Below, one piece after another: positions 24,730 to 32,427 of a stretch of 64,000 nucleotides of DNA. How positions within the stretch are numbered: the stretch's first letter is position 1; the number at the start of each line of letters is the position of its first letter. The translations under genes were made by a program, and so were the position numbers. Source of the stretch: Streptomyces sclerotialus (GTDB lineage: Bacteria > Actinomycetota > Actinomycetes > Streptomycetales > Streptomycetaceae); the NCBI RefSeq assembly GCF_040907265.1, contig NZ_JBFOHP010000002.1, forward strand, positions 2,194,501 to 2,258,500, given 5' to 3'. Under the pieces are notes generated by a model. That model was given only the letters and a program-made list of their open reading frames with translations, did not search any database and had not been told where the DNA came from.

Positions 24730-25002
24730 ATGGGCATCGTCAGCTGGCTCGTACTGGGGCTGGTCGCCGGCGTCATCGCCAAGATCCTGCTGCCCGGCCG
24801 GGACCCCGGCGGCCTGGTCGGCACCACGCTGACCGGCATCGTGGGCTCCTTCGTCGGCGGCTGGCTCTCCACGAAGCTCCTCGACCGCCCGATACCGAAG
24901 GACTTCTTCGACCCGTCCATGTGGATCGCCTCCATCGCCGGCGCCCTGGTCCTGCTGATCATCTACCGGCTGCTCTTCGGCAACTCCCGCGAACGACACT
25001 GA
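24730..25002 (+). CDS. GlsB/YeaQ/YmgE family small membrane protein
   Basis: A 90-residue protein with three hydrophobic segments: WLVLGLVAGVIAKILLPG, GTTLTGIVGSFVGGWLS and IASIAGALVLLIIYRLL. The GRDPGGLVGTTLTGIVGSFVGG glycine pattern is the transglycosylase-associated/GlsB signature. These cytoplasmic-membrane proteins are often stress-induced; their exact function is not known. Start: ATG with GAGGAAC about eight bases upstream. It lies between the dehydrogenase and the tandem TerD gene on the same strand. Confidence 0.9.
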   Translation: MGIVSWLVLGLVAGVIAKILLPGRDPGGLVGTTLTGIVGSFVGGWLSTKLLDRPIPKDFFDPSMWIASIAGALVLLIIYRLLFGNSRERH

Positions 25003-25063
25003 ACGGTTCCGCCCTTCTCGCTGGTAATGGAACCGTAAAGCGGCGCCGGTCGTTACCCAGGAC

Positions 25064-26359
25064 ATGACCGCTATGACTCCTGGCTCGAACCTCCCGCTCT
25101 CCGCAGCGCGGGTGGCGGTGGACGTCACCGCCCCCGTGCGGCTGGACGTGTCGGGCCTGCTGCTGACCGCCGACGGCAAGGTGCGCTCCGACGACGACTT
25201 CGTCTTCTACAACCAACCGAGCGGTCCCGGCGTGACCCACACCGCCGGCGGGGGCGGCAGCGGCGACACCATCACGGTGGACACCGCCGCCGTGCCGGCC
25301 GGCATCGAGAAGATCGTCGTCACGGCCAGCCTGGACGCGCCCGGCGCGACCTTCGCGGGCACGGAGCCGACGGCCACGGTCCGCAGCGCCGACGACGGCA
25401 GCGTGATCGCCACCTTCACGCCGCCCCAGCTGGGCGCCGAGACCGCCCTCGTGGTGGTCGAGGTCTACCGCCGCAACGGCGCCTGGAAGGTCCGCGCGGT
25501 CGGCCAGGGCTACGCCAACGGCCTGGCCGGCATCGCCACGGACTTCGGCGTCACCGTCGAGGAGCCGGCGGCGCCCACGGCCACTCCGCTGCAGCCGCAG
25601 CAGCCCGCCACGCCGCCCGCGCCGCCGCACCCGGGCGCCCCGGCCGCCGGCGAGTGGGGCCCGCCCACCGGCGCCCCCGCCCCGGTCGCCCCGCCGGCCA
25701 CCGTCCCCGGCGCGCCGGGCTCCATGGGCACGCCCGCACCGCCGCCCGCGGCCCCGCAGGCCCCGGCTCCCGGCGGCGCCGGGAAGATCAACCTCGACAA
25801 GGGCCGCGTCAGCCTCCAGAAGAACCAGACCGTCTCCCTGGTCAAGGGCGGCCGCCCGCTGCTGTCCTCGGTCCGGATGGGCCTCGGCTGGGAGCCCGCC
25901 TTCCGCGGCAAGAGCGTCGACCTGGACGCCTCGGTCATCGCGTACGGCCCGGACCGCAAGAAGATCGACAACTGCTTCTTCGGCAAGCTCACGATCCTCA
26001 ACGGCGCGATCCAGCACTCCGGGGACAACCTCACCGGCGAGGGTTCGGGCGACGACGAGGCGATCACGGTCCACCTCGGCGGCCTCCCCCCGGAGGTCAC
26101 GGGCCTGGTCTTCACGGTGAACAGCTTCTCCGGCCAGAAGTTCACCGACGTCGCCAAGGCCTACTGCCGCCTGCTGGACGCCCAGTCCGGCGAGGAGCTG
26201 GTCCGCTTCGACCTGACCGGCTCCGAGAAGCGCACGGGCGTCCTGATGGCCAAGCTCATCCGCCAGTACAGCGGTGAATGGGAGATGACGGCCCTGGGCG
26301 AGTACGTCGACTCCCGCACGGTCCGCGGCATGGTGAAGCCGGGCGCCCAGGCGCTCTGA
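25064..26359 (+). CDS. TerD family protein with two TerD domains
   Basis: A 431-residue protein made of two calcium-binding TerD-type domains joined by a linker of about 85 residues that is almost only Pro, Ala and Gly. Domain 1 (about 10-170) has the hallmark SDDDFVFYNQP; domain 2 (about 240-430) has VDLDASVIAYGPDRKKIDNCFFGKL and the repeated ALGEYVDSRTV end. TerD proteins bind Ca2+ and are linked to tellurite resistance and to stress- or phage-related membrane-associated complexes. ATG at 25064 with no strong ribosome binding site; the N-terminal extension is very short. Function here is unknown beyond the family. Confidence 0.88.
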   Translation: MTAMTPGSNLPLSAARVAVDVTAPVRLDVSGLLLTADGKVRSDDDFVFYNQPSGPGVTHTAGGGGSGDTITVDTAAVPAGIEKIVVTASLDAPGATFAGTEPTATVRSADDGSVIATFTPPQLGAETALVVVEVYRRNGAWKVRAVGQGYANGLAGIATDFGVTVEEPAAPTATPLQPQQPATPPAPPHPGAPAAGEWGPPTGAPAPVAPPATVPGAPGSMGTPAPPPAAPQAPAPGGAGKINLDKGRVSLQKNQTVSLVKGGRPLLSSVRMGLGWEPAFRGKSVDLDASVIAYGPDRKKIDNCFFGKLTILNGAIQHSGDNLTGEGSGDDEAITVHLGGLPPEVTGLVFTVNSFSGQKFTDVAKAYCRLLDAQSGEELVRFDLTGSEKRTGVLMAKLIRQYSGEWEMTALGEYVDSRTVRGMVKPGAQAL

Positions 26360-26365
26360 CCGGCA

Positions 26366-26400
26366 CGCCGGGGCGGCGTCATCGAGCCGCCGCCCCGGCG
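26366..26400. terminator. Bidirectional terminator after the TerD gene
   Basis: CGCCGGGGCGGC (26366-26377) pairs exactly with GCCGCCCCGGCG (26389-26400) around an eleven-base loop, between convergent stop codons. Confidence 0.8.
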
Positions 26401-26417
26401 AGGCGAGCCCTTGTCGG

Positions 26418-26693
26418 TTACGCCTCCGCACCGCCCAACCGCTCCGCCCGCAGGTCGGCGACCAGGGCCGCGTCCTCGACCGCGCGAGCGAGATACCAGA
26501 CCGCCCCGCGCAGCTCCACCCCGGAGGCAGCCGGGTCATCGGCCAGGGCCCGCCCCCGCGAGGCGTCGGCCCTGGCCATACCCAGCATCTCGCCCTCGAC
26601 GGCGTCCGCCAGGTCGTTCACCAGCCCGTCCCCGGGCGGGACGAACGCCGCCCGCCCCTCGTCGGTCCACGGGAGTCGTCGTAGGCTCTGCAT
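26418..26693 (-). CDS. Hypothetical protein of 91 residues
   Basis: A small acidic protein that I do not recognise. The sequence runs from QSLRRLPWTDEGRAAFVPPGDG at the N-terminus through a predicted helical segment (VNDLADAVEGEMLGMARADASRGRALAD) to a C-terminal helix region (VWYLARAVEDAALVADLRAERL). There is no signal peptide or membrane segment. AAGGAG lies eight bases before the ATG, which supports it as a real gene. It is divergent from a 76-residue GntR repressor, with a perfect 18-base palindrome between them, so the two probably form a regulated unit. Confidence 0.7.
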   Translation of the reverse strand: MQSLRRLPWTDEGRAAFVPPGDGLVNDLADAVEGEMLGMARADASRGRALADDPAASGVELRGAVWYLARAVEDAALVADLRAERLGGAEA

Positions 26694-26806
26694 GTCGGCA
26701 CTCCTTGGCTGTGTCGGCCACGCCCCCGGACCGGTCGCACGGTCGCGGGGGTCTTTTCACGCCTGACGGTACCCCAACCGCGTCCCCCTGATACCCAGCG
26801 CGTCCC

Positions 26807-26824
26807 AACGCGTCCGGACGCGTT
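26807..26824. promoter_or_regulatory. Perfect 18-bp palindrome, candidate GntR operator
   Basis: AACGCGTCCGGACGCGTT is fully symmetric and lies 41 bases before the GntR start and 113 bases before the divergent 91-residue gene start. An additional GCGCGTCC half-like copy sits just upstream. Confidence 0.6.
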
Positions 26825-26865
26825 CTAGAGCTGCAGGGTGCTGTAGACAGCGGCAGGCTCGTACC

Positions 26866-27096
26866 ATGAGCGAGCTGCCGCGCTATCGGTACGAAGAGTT
26901 GGCCGACCAGATCCAGGAGGAGGTCCGGTCGGGGAAGCTGGCGACGGGCGCTGCCCTGCCTGCGGAACGCCGCATGACGGAGATCTACGGGGTCAGCATC
27001 GGGACCGTGCGCCGCGCCGTCGCGCTGCTCCGGGAGCGCGGCGTGGTGGCGACCCTGCCTGCGAAGGGCACGTTCATTCTCGGCGCCGGCCGCTAG
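26866..27096 (+). CDS. Minimal GntR-type DNA-binding protein
   Basis: Only 76 residues, containing little more than the GntR winged helix-turn-helix: YRYEELADQIQEEVRSGKLATGAALPAERRMTEIYGVSIGTVRRAVALLRERGVVATLPAKGTFIL. The FadR/HutC/YtrA-type effector or dimerisation domain is absent, and there is no sign of a frameshifted continuation, since the stop is followed at once by the convergent flavoprotein gene. The stop TAG overlaps that gene's stop as CTAG. It may be a truncated but functional autorepressor or a partner for another regulator. The ATG at 26866 has no clear ribosome binding site. Confidence 0.85.
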   Translation: MSELPRYRYEELADQIQEEVRSGKLATGAALPAERRMTEIYGVSIGTVRRAVALLRERGVVATLPAKGTFILGAGR

Positions 27097-28103
27097 AGCC
27101 CGGCCAGCCCCGCCAACCGCCGGTACGAGTCCAGCTGGGCCGCGCGGTCGTACGTGCTCGTGGTGACCAGCAGCTCGTCCGCGCCCGTAGTGGCGAACAG
27201 GTCGGCGAGGGCCGCGCGGACCTCGGCCTCCGTGCCGTGGATCTGCCCCCTCAGCGCCGCCTCGTAGAACTCGCGCTCCTTGGGCGTCATGGCCGCCTCC
27301 CGGGCGAGCACGGCCTCGGCCGGTTCCAGCGGCGGGAAGACCCCGCGCGTGCGGGAGTACGCCATCGCCCAGGCTTCGGGCAGCAGCAGCCGGCGGGCTT
27401 CCTCCGTGGTGGCGGCCACCGCGACGGTCGCGGAGACGACGACGTACGGGCGGTCCCACAAGCCGGAGGGGCGGAACCCCGAACGGTAACGCCCGATCGC
27501 GCGGAGCAGCGCGTCCCGGCCGCGGACGTCGCCGATCACCAACGCCAGTCCGGCCTCCGCCGCGATGTCCGCGCCCGCGCCGGTGGCCAGCACGAAGGCG
27601 GGCACGGTCAGTCCCTCGGCGGGCCGCGCGTGCACCTGCGGATGGGCCGTCTGGGTGCCGGTGAAGTACCCGGTCAGCTCGGCGAGCTGCGCGCCGAAGT
27701 CCTCGGTGGCGTCCTTCTCCGTCCCCAGCGCCCGGCGGATGCCGTCGGTGAAGCCGACCGAGCGGCCCAGGCCCATGTCGATGCGGCCGGGGAAGAGCGA
27801 GGCGAGCACGCCGAACTGCTCGGCGACGACCAGCGGCCGGTGGTTGGGCAGCATCACGCCGCCGGTGCCGACGCGGATGCGGTCGGTGGCCGCGGCGACG
27901 GCGGCGGCCAGCACCGTGGGGGCCGAGCCCGCCACGCCGGGCACGCTGTGGTGCTCCGACACCCAGAAGCGGTGGTAGCCCAGCCGCTCCGCCTCCCGCG
28001 CGAAGCGCACCGTCTCCTGGAGGGCTTCGGCCTGCGGCCGTCCCGCTCTGGTGCGGGACCGGTCCAGGACCGAGAATCGTGGGGCCGCTGTCGTGGAGTT
28101 CAC
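27093..28103 (-). CDS. LLM class flavin-dependent oxidoreductase
   Basis: A 336-residue luciferase-like monooxygenase-fold enzyme using reduced flavin (FMN or F420). The motifs EAERLGYHRFWVSEHHSVPGVAGSAP, AAATDRIRVGTGGVMLPNHRPLVVAEQFGVLASLFPGRID and GLGRSVG are standard for the MsnO8/YhbW-like group. The C-terminal barrel strands end in DELLVTTSTYDRAAQLDSYRRLA. Substrate unknown. GTG at 28103 has GGAAGG directly against it, so the start is not certain. It is divergent from a methyltransferase gene (87 bases between starts) and convergent with the mini GntR. Confidence 0.87.
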   Translation of the reverse strand: MNSTTAAPRFSVLDRSRTRAGRPQAEALQETVRFAREAERLGYHRFWVSEHHSVPGVAGSAPTVLAAAVAAATDRIRVGTGGVMLPNHRPLVVAEQFGVLASLFPGRIDMGLGRSVGFTDGIRRALGTEKDATEDFGAQLAELTGYFTGTQTAHPQVHARPAEGLTVPAFVLATGAGADIAAEAGLALVIGDVRGRDALLRAIGRYRSGFRPSGLWDRPYVVVSATVAVAATTEEARRLLLPEAWAMAYSRTRGVFPPLEPAEAVLAREAAMTPKEREFYEAALRGQIHGTEAEVRAALADLFATTGADELLVTTSTYDRAAQLDSYRRLAGLAGL

Positions 28104-28190
28104 CTTCCGTACAACGTTTTCGGGCGCATGGGATTCCTCACCGGTCTCCCGCCGGTCTCCCAGGCCCCGCCGAGCAGCGAGGAGCCACCG

Positions 28191-29018
28191 ATGCCCGCCG
28201 ACCAGCCGCCCACCGTCCCACCCCTGGATCAGATCTACGGGGACTTCGACCTCAGCACCGTCCCCGCGTTCGCCGGCGGGTTCATCAACTTCGGGTACTG
28301 GGCGGACGCGCCGGCCGGCCGTCCGCTGACCGAGGCCGACCGGATCGCCACGGAGCAGGAGCTGTACCGGCTGGTGCTGCGCTCCTTCGGCCCTACGGAG
28401 GGGCGGGACGCGGCCGAGGTCGGCTGCGGGCTGGGCCTCGGTTCGGCGCTCGCGCTGCGCGAGTACGGCTTCGGCTCGGTCACCGGCCTGGACGTCCATC
28501 CCGACCAGGTCGAACGGGCCCGGCAGCGGAACGCCGACGCGCGGGCCGCGTATCCCGGACGGCTGGACTACCGGCGCGGCGCGGCCGAACGGATGCCGCT
28601 GCCGGACGCCTCGGTGGACTGCCTGTTCTCGGTCGAGGCGGCCCAGCACTTCCCCGACGTGCCGGGCTTCGCGCGCGAGGCGGCGCGAGTGCTGCGCGCG
28701 GGCGGCCGGCTGGCGCTGACGACGTTCTTCGCCACCGGCCAGGAGGCCGCCCGCGCGCTGCCCGGACTGCTGCCCACCTACGCCGACGGCCTCGACCTCG
28801 CCCACGTGGCGGACGAGGTGGCCGCCGCGCTGGCGGCGGCCGGACTGTCGGACGTGCGGATCCGGGCGATCGGGGAGTCGGTGTGGGCCGCGTACGACCG
28901 GTACCTCGATCAGGTGCCCGAGCTGCGGGACCTGTGGCCGCGCCGGTTCCTGACCGCGTACGAGAAGGGGCTGCTGGACTACTACGTGCTCACCGCGGAC
29001 CGGCCCGCGGACAGCTGA
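28191..29018 (+). CDS. SAM-dependent methyltransferase, small-molecule type
   Basis: A 275-residue class I methyltransferase. It has the lid FAGGFINFGYWAD that is common in macrolide- and glycopeptide-type sugar or natural-product methyltransferases, motif I AAEVGCGLGLGSALALREYG at about 65-84, motif II VTGLDVHPDQVERAR, and CLFSVEAAQHFPDVPGFAREAARVLRAGGRLALTTFF. ATG with GAGGAG seven bases upstream; an in-frame ATG at 28129 is a weaker alternative. Divergent from the LLM oxidoreductase. Substrate not predictable from sequence. Confidence 0.85.
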   Translation: MPADQPPTVPPLDQIYGDFDLSTVPAFAGGFINFGYWADAPAGRPLTEADRIATEQELYRLVLRSFGPTEGRDAAEVGCGLGLGSALALREYGFGSVTGLDVHPDQVERARQRNADARAAYPGRLDYRRGAAERMPLPDASVDCLFSVEAAQHFPDVPGFAREAARVLRAGGRLALTTFFATGQEAARALPGLLPTYADGLDLAHVADEVAAALAAAGLSDVRIRAIGESVWAAYDRYLDQVPELRDLWPRRFLTAYEKGLLDYYVLTADRPADS

Positions 29019-29023
29019 CGCGG

Positions 29024-29051
29024 CCGGCCGGGCGCCCCCTGGCCCGGCCGG
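29024..29051. terminator. Hairpin between the methyltransferase and phoX
   Basis: CCGGCCGGGC (29024-29033) pairs with GCCCGGCCGG (29042-29051) around an eight-base loop, in a 57-base gap between convergent genes. Confidence 0.7.
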
Positions 29052-29075
29052 TCCGGCGACGCATCGGCGCCCCCG

Positions 29076-30512
29076 TCAGCCCTGCCGCCGCCAGGGGCCG
29101 GTGATCGCGAGCATGATCCCCGGGTCCTGGATGTTGGCGAACAGCGTCTGCCCGTCGGGCGAGAAGACCGGCCCGGTGAACTCGCTGTACTCCGGCTCCT
29201 CAGCCGTGCCGATGTTGATCTCGTTGCGGGCGACCGGGTAGGTACGGCCGTCCTCGGTGGCACCGAAGAGGTGCTGCACGCCCTCGCCGTCCTCGGCGAT
29301 GATCAGGCCGCCGTACGGCGAGACGCTGATGTTGTCCGGGCCGTCCAGGGCGCCTTCCTTCGAGGGGTCGGCGTTGATGCCGAAGCGGACCTTCAGGGTC
29401 AGCGTGCGGCGCGCGGGGTTGTAGAACCACACCTGGCCGTCGTGCTCGACCGGGCTCTCCTCGCGGGCGTAGGACGACACGACGTACGCGCCGCCGTCCG
29501 CCCACCACATGCCCTCCAGCTTGCGGGCCCGGGTGATCTCGCCGTCCTTGAACTGCTTGCGGACCGAGGTGGAGCGGGCGTCCCGGTCGGGGACCTCGAC
29601 CCAGTCCACGCCGTACACGGTGCCGGGCTCGGTGGCGCGGGAGAGGTCGTCGACGAAGCGGCCGCCGGAGTCGAAGCACTTGAACGCGGCGAGCACGCCC
29701 GCGTCGTCGGCGAGGGTGCGCAGCTGCCCGCGGCCGTGCCGGAAGCCCTCCGGCGGGGTCCAGCGGTAGAGCAGGCCGTTGGGGTTGTCGGCGTCCTCGG
29801 TGAGGAAGACGTGACCGCGCTTGGGGTCAACGACGACGGCCTCGTGCGGGTAGCGGCCGAACGCCTTGACGGGCTTCGGGTCGCGGGCGGCCCGGTGGTC
29901 GCGCGGGTCGACCTCGAAGACGTAACCGTGGTCCTTGGTCATGCCGTTCTCGCCGGCCCGGTCCTCGGTCTCCTCGCCGCTCAGCCAGGTGCCCCAGGGG
30001 GTGCGGCCGCCGGCGCAGTTGGTGGAGGTGCCGGCGACGCCGACCCACTCACTGACGTGCTCGCCGTCCTTGGAGACCTCCACGACGGTGCAGCCGCCGG
30101 CCGCCGCCGGGTCGTAGACCAGCCCCTCGGCGAGCGGCACCGGGTGCTTCGCCTTGCTGCGCGGCCCCTTGATCTCGTGGTTGTTCACGAGCAGAGTCGC
30201 GCCGCGCGAGCCCTCGAAGGTGGCCGTGCCGTCGTGCTTGGCGGGCGTGTACTCACCGCTCTCCAGCTTGGTGACGCCGGTACGGGTGATGATCTTGTAG
30301 CTGAAGCCGGCGGGCAGCGCGAGGACGCCCTTCGGGTCGTCGATCAGCGGACCGTAGCCGAGCTGCCGCTTCCCGTCGTCACCGGCGGCCTCCCCGGCCT
30401 CCTCGCCGATGGCCCCGGGGGCCGTGGCCAGCACCCCGACGCTGCCGGCGAGCGCCACTCCGGCGCCGGTGTACGTCGCGCGCTTGGCGAAGTCCCTGCG
30501 GGTGAGGGGCAT
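29076..30512 (-). CDS. phoX: PhoX family alkaline phosphatase, Tat-exported
   Basis: A 478-residue enzyme of the PhoX (DUF839) type that hydrolyses phosphate esters outside the cell using Ca2+ and iron. The twin-arginine signal is LTRRDFAKRA, followed by a hydrophobic stretch GAGVALAGSVGVLA and a likely cleavage region. PhoX motifs LLVNNHEIKG, GGRTPWGTWLSGEETEDR, YPHEAVVVDPKRGHVFLTEDADNPNGLLYR, KLEGMWWADGGAYVVSS and GPDNISVSPYGGLIIAEDGEG carry the metal ligands. Start: of two ATG codons six bases apart, the inner one (30512) is six bases from AGGAG. A PHO-box-like element lies at 30569-30590. The enzyme is a classical phosphate-starvation product. Confidence 0.92.
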   Translation of the reverse strand: MPLTRRDFAKRATYTGAGVALAGSVGVLATAPGAIGEEAGEAAGDDGKRQLGYGPLIDDPKGVLALPAGFSYKIITRTGVTKLESGEYTPAKHDGTATFEGSRGATLLVNNHEIKGPRSKAKHPVPLAEGLVYDPAAAGGCTVVEVSKDGEHVSEWVGVAGTSTNCAGGRTPWGTWLSGEETEDRAGENGMTKDHGYVFEVDPRDHRAARDPKPVKAFGRYPHEAVVVDPKRGHVFLTEDADNPNGLLYRWTPPEGFRHGRGQLRTLADDAGVLAAFKCFDSGGRFVDDLSRATEPGTVYGVDWVEVPDRDARSTSVRKQFKDGEITRARKLEGMWWADGGAYVVSSYAREESPVEHDGQVWFYNPARRTLTLKVRFGINADPSKEGALDGPDNISVSPYGGLIIAEDGEGVQHLFGATEDGRTYPVARNEINIGTAEEPEYSEFTGPVFSPDGQTLFANIQDPGIMLAITGPWRRQG

Positions 30513-30568
30513 GGTCATCTCCTGGCTGGCTGGATTCTTTCCTTGCTTCCGCGCGCCAGGCTTGCGGG

Positions 30569-30590
30569 CCCGCCCGAATTCCAGTTGAAC
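30569..30590 (-). promoter_or_regulatory. Weak PHO-box-like element upstream of phoX
   Basis: On the minus strand GTTCAACTGGA is followed directly by ATTCGGGCGGG, two 11-base units whose first seven bases resemble the PhoP unit GTTCACC (second unit poor). It lies 57-78 bases before the phoX ATG. Confidence 0.35.
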
Positions 30591-30650
30591 GGGGCACGAC
30601 GTCCAGGAAGCGTTTTTCCCGGCGGTACGTCCCGTCACGAGGACGGAAAC

Positions 30651-30687
30651 GGCCCGTCGTCCGTACGTGTACGTACGGCGACGGGCC
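30651..30687 (-). terminator. Terminator of the 493-residue acidic protein gene
   Basis: GGCCCGTCG-T-CCGTACG pairs with CGTACGGCGACGGGCC around a TGTA loop: 16 pairs with one bulged base. Lies downstream of the minus-strand gene ending at 30734, with a short GTTTCC tail. Confidence 0.75.
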
Positions 30688-30733
30688 ACCTCTGCCGGGA
30701 GAGCCGGCTGCCCTGCCAGGAACCGGCCGGGAG

Positions 30734-32215
30734 CTAGCTGCCCTTCTTGGAGCGCGCCTTGAAGGCCGCCTTACGGGCCTCCTTGGCCGCCTTCTTGTCC
30801 GGGTGCAGCCGGCCCATGGCCTCCAGGACGTCGGCGGTCGCCGGGTGGTCCACCCGCCAGACCGCGTCGAAGAAGCCGGCGTGCTGGCCCACCAGCCCCA
30901 CGACCAGTTCCCGTACCTCGGCCGCGTCCTCGTCGGCGGTGCCCAGCTGCGCGGCGAGCGTGTCCACGGTCAGCCAGAAGATCATGTCCTGGGAGGGCTC
31001 GGGGATGCCGGTCGCGCCGTGCTCGGCCAGCCACACCCGGGCCAGCCCGCCCAGCTGCCGGTCGTCCAGCACCTCGCGCAGCGCGGGCTCGGCCTCCGGG
31101 CCGACCAGCGACAGGGTCTGCTGGCAGGCGAGCCGGCGCTGCGGCGCCCGGTCGTCGTCGCCGCGCGCGGCGGACAGCAGGTCGCGGGCGGCGGTGAGGC
31201 CGTCGCGGGCCGCGAGCCACTGCTCGGACTCGGCCTGCGCCAGGGTCTCGGGGTAGTCGGGCAGCGCGGCGAGCAGTACGTCGGCGCCCTTGTCGGAGAG
31301 GTCGCCGACGGCCGGGGCCTCGACGCCCGCGTCCAGCATCCGGGCCCGGACCGCGTACATGCCCAGCGGGGTGAGCCGGACCATGCCGTACCGGCTGACG
31401 TCCTCGTCCTCCAGCGGCTCGGCGGACCTGACGGTCTCGCCCTCCTCGTCCAGCTCCTCGATGAGCGCCTCGTCCACCGGCTGGTACGCGACCAGACCGA
31501 TCGGCTCCAGGACCCGGAACTGGTCGTCCAGGCGCATCATCGCCTCGGAGACCTCTTCGAGGATGTCGTCGGTCGGCTCGTCCATGTCGGCCGGGACGAT
31601 CATGGAGGCGGCGAGCGCCGGGAGCGGGACGCTCTGCTCCGGGTCCTCGGCCAGCGCGCAGAGCATGTAGAGGTTGCCGAGGATGCCGTCCAGCAGCTCG
31701 GCCTCGTCCTCCGGGTTCCAGTCGATGGAGTCCAGGTCCAGCTCGCCGCCCTCGGCGATCTGCTCGACGAGGTCGCCGAGGTCCGGCGCCGCGGCGTCGG
31801 CCAGTACGGTCTCCATGCCGCCGAGCCAGATGGCCAGTACGTCCTGCGCGGTGCCCTGGGTCAGCAGGCGCAGCTCCTCGCCGGGGGTGGCGGTGCCGGC
31901 CGGCGCGCCGTCGGGCAGGTCCTCGTCCTCGCCCGCGTGCTCCTCGATCTCGACCAGGCCGGTGTCCACGGCCAGCTGCCAGGCCTCGGCCGCGTAGCCG
32001 GTGCCGTCCTCGTCGACGGCCAGACCGAGGTGGCCTGCGGCCTCGGCGAGCTGCTCTTCGAGGAGGTCACCGCCGACGCCGACCGGTACCTCGCGCTCGG
32101 CCCAGCGGGCGAGCTTCGCCGCCCGGGCGAAAAGGGGGGCGCTCAGCGCGTCCCTGGCCAGCTCCGCTTCGGGGTGCAGCCGCACCGGGGGAAGGGTGGG
32201 GCGCTCGTCGGACAT
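30734..32215 (-). CDS. Conserved-looking acidic hypothetical protein
   Basis: A 493-residue, very acidic, mostly helical protein with no signal peptide, no membrane segment and no motif I recognise. It begins with ERPTLPPVRLHPEAELARDALSAP and has a large Asp/Glu-rich middle (EEHAGEDEDLPDG, then GELDLDSIDWNPEDEAELL). A lysine/alanine-rich tail follows (PDKKAAKEARKAAFKARSKKGS) that could bind nucleic acid or phosphate-rich partners. A LAEHGATGIPEPSQDMIFWLTVDTLAAQLG stretch looks like a folded C-terminal part. ATG with GGAG ten bases upstream. It lies between two probable phosphate-starvation enzymes but on its own transcription unit. I would not assign a function. Confidence 0.8.
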   Translation of the reverse strand: MSDERPTLPPVRLHPEAELARDALSAPLFARAAKLARWAEREVPVGVGGDLLEEQLAEAAGHLGLAVDEDGTGYAAEAWQLAVDTGLVEIEEHAGEDEDLPDGAPAGTATPGEELRLLTQGTAQDVLAIWLGGMETVLADAAAPDLGDLVEQIAEGGELDLDSIDWNPEDEAELLDGILGNLYMLCALAEDPEQSVPLPALAASMIVPADMDEPTDDILEEVSEAMMRLDDQFRVLEPIGLVAYQPVDEALIEELDEEGETVRSAEPLEDEDVSRYGMVRLTPLGMYAVRARMLDAGVEAPAVGDLSDKGADVLLAALPDYPETLAQAESEQWLAARDGLTAARDLLSAARGDDDRAPQRRLACQQTLSLVGPEAEPALREVLDDRQLGGLARVWLAEHGATGIPEPSQDMIFWLTVDTLAAQLGTADEDAAEVRELVVGLVGQHAGFFDAVWRVDHPATADVLEAMGRLHPDKKAAKEARKAAFKARSKKGS

Positions 32216-32290
32216 CTACGGTTCAGCTCCTCGGGCGGACTACAGCTGGTGCGCCGCCAAGCGTAGACGGAATCGTGACGATCCCGGGCG

Positions 32291-32334
32291 GTTCACCGGT
32301 CCGCCCGCCGCCGTACACCGGACGAGCCTTGACA
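32291..32334 (+). promoter_or_regulatory. PHO-box-like element and -35 of the secreted nuclease
   Basis: GTTCACCGGTC (32291-32301), an unrelated 11-base unit (32302-32312) and GTACACCGGAC (32313-32323) are in exact 11-base register; outer units match the PhoP repeat GTTCACC closely. TTGACA follows at 32329-32334, with an AGAGAT -10 candidate 17 bases later. This fits PhoP activation. Confidence 0.55.
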
Positions 32335-32427
32335 ACTTCCGTGCGCACGCAAGAGATTGACGCGCGTAGCGGACCGACCTCCGATACGCAGTTCCTCCCT
32401 CGTTTCCCCACACCTCCGGAGGCCACC

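Noticed and set aside
32275..32427. Extended nuclease start upstream of 32428
   Set aside because: ATG at 32428 has a good ribosome binding site and begins a normal signal peptide; the extension runs through the promoter element.
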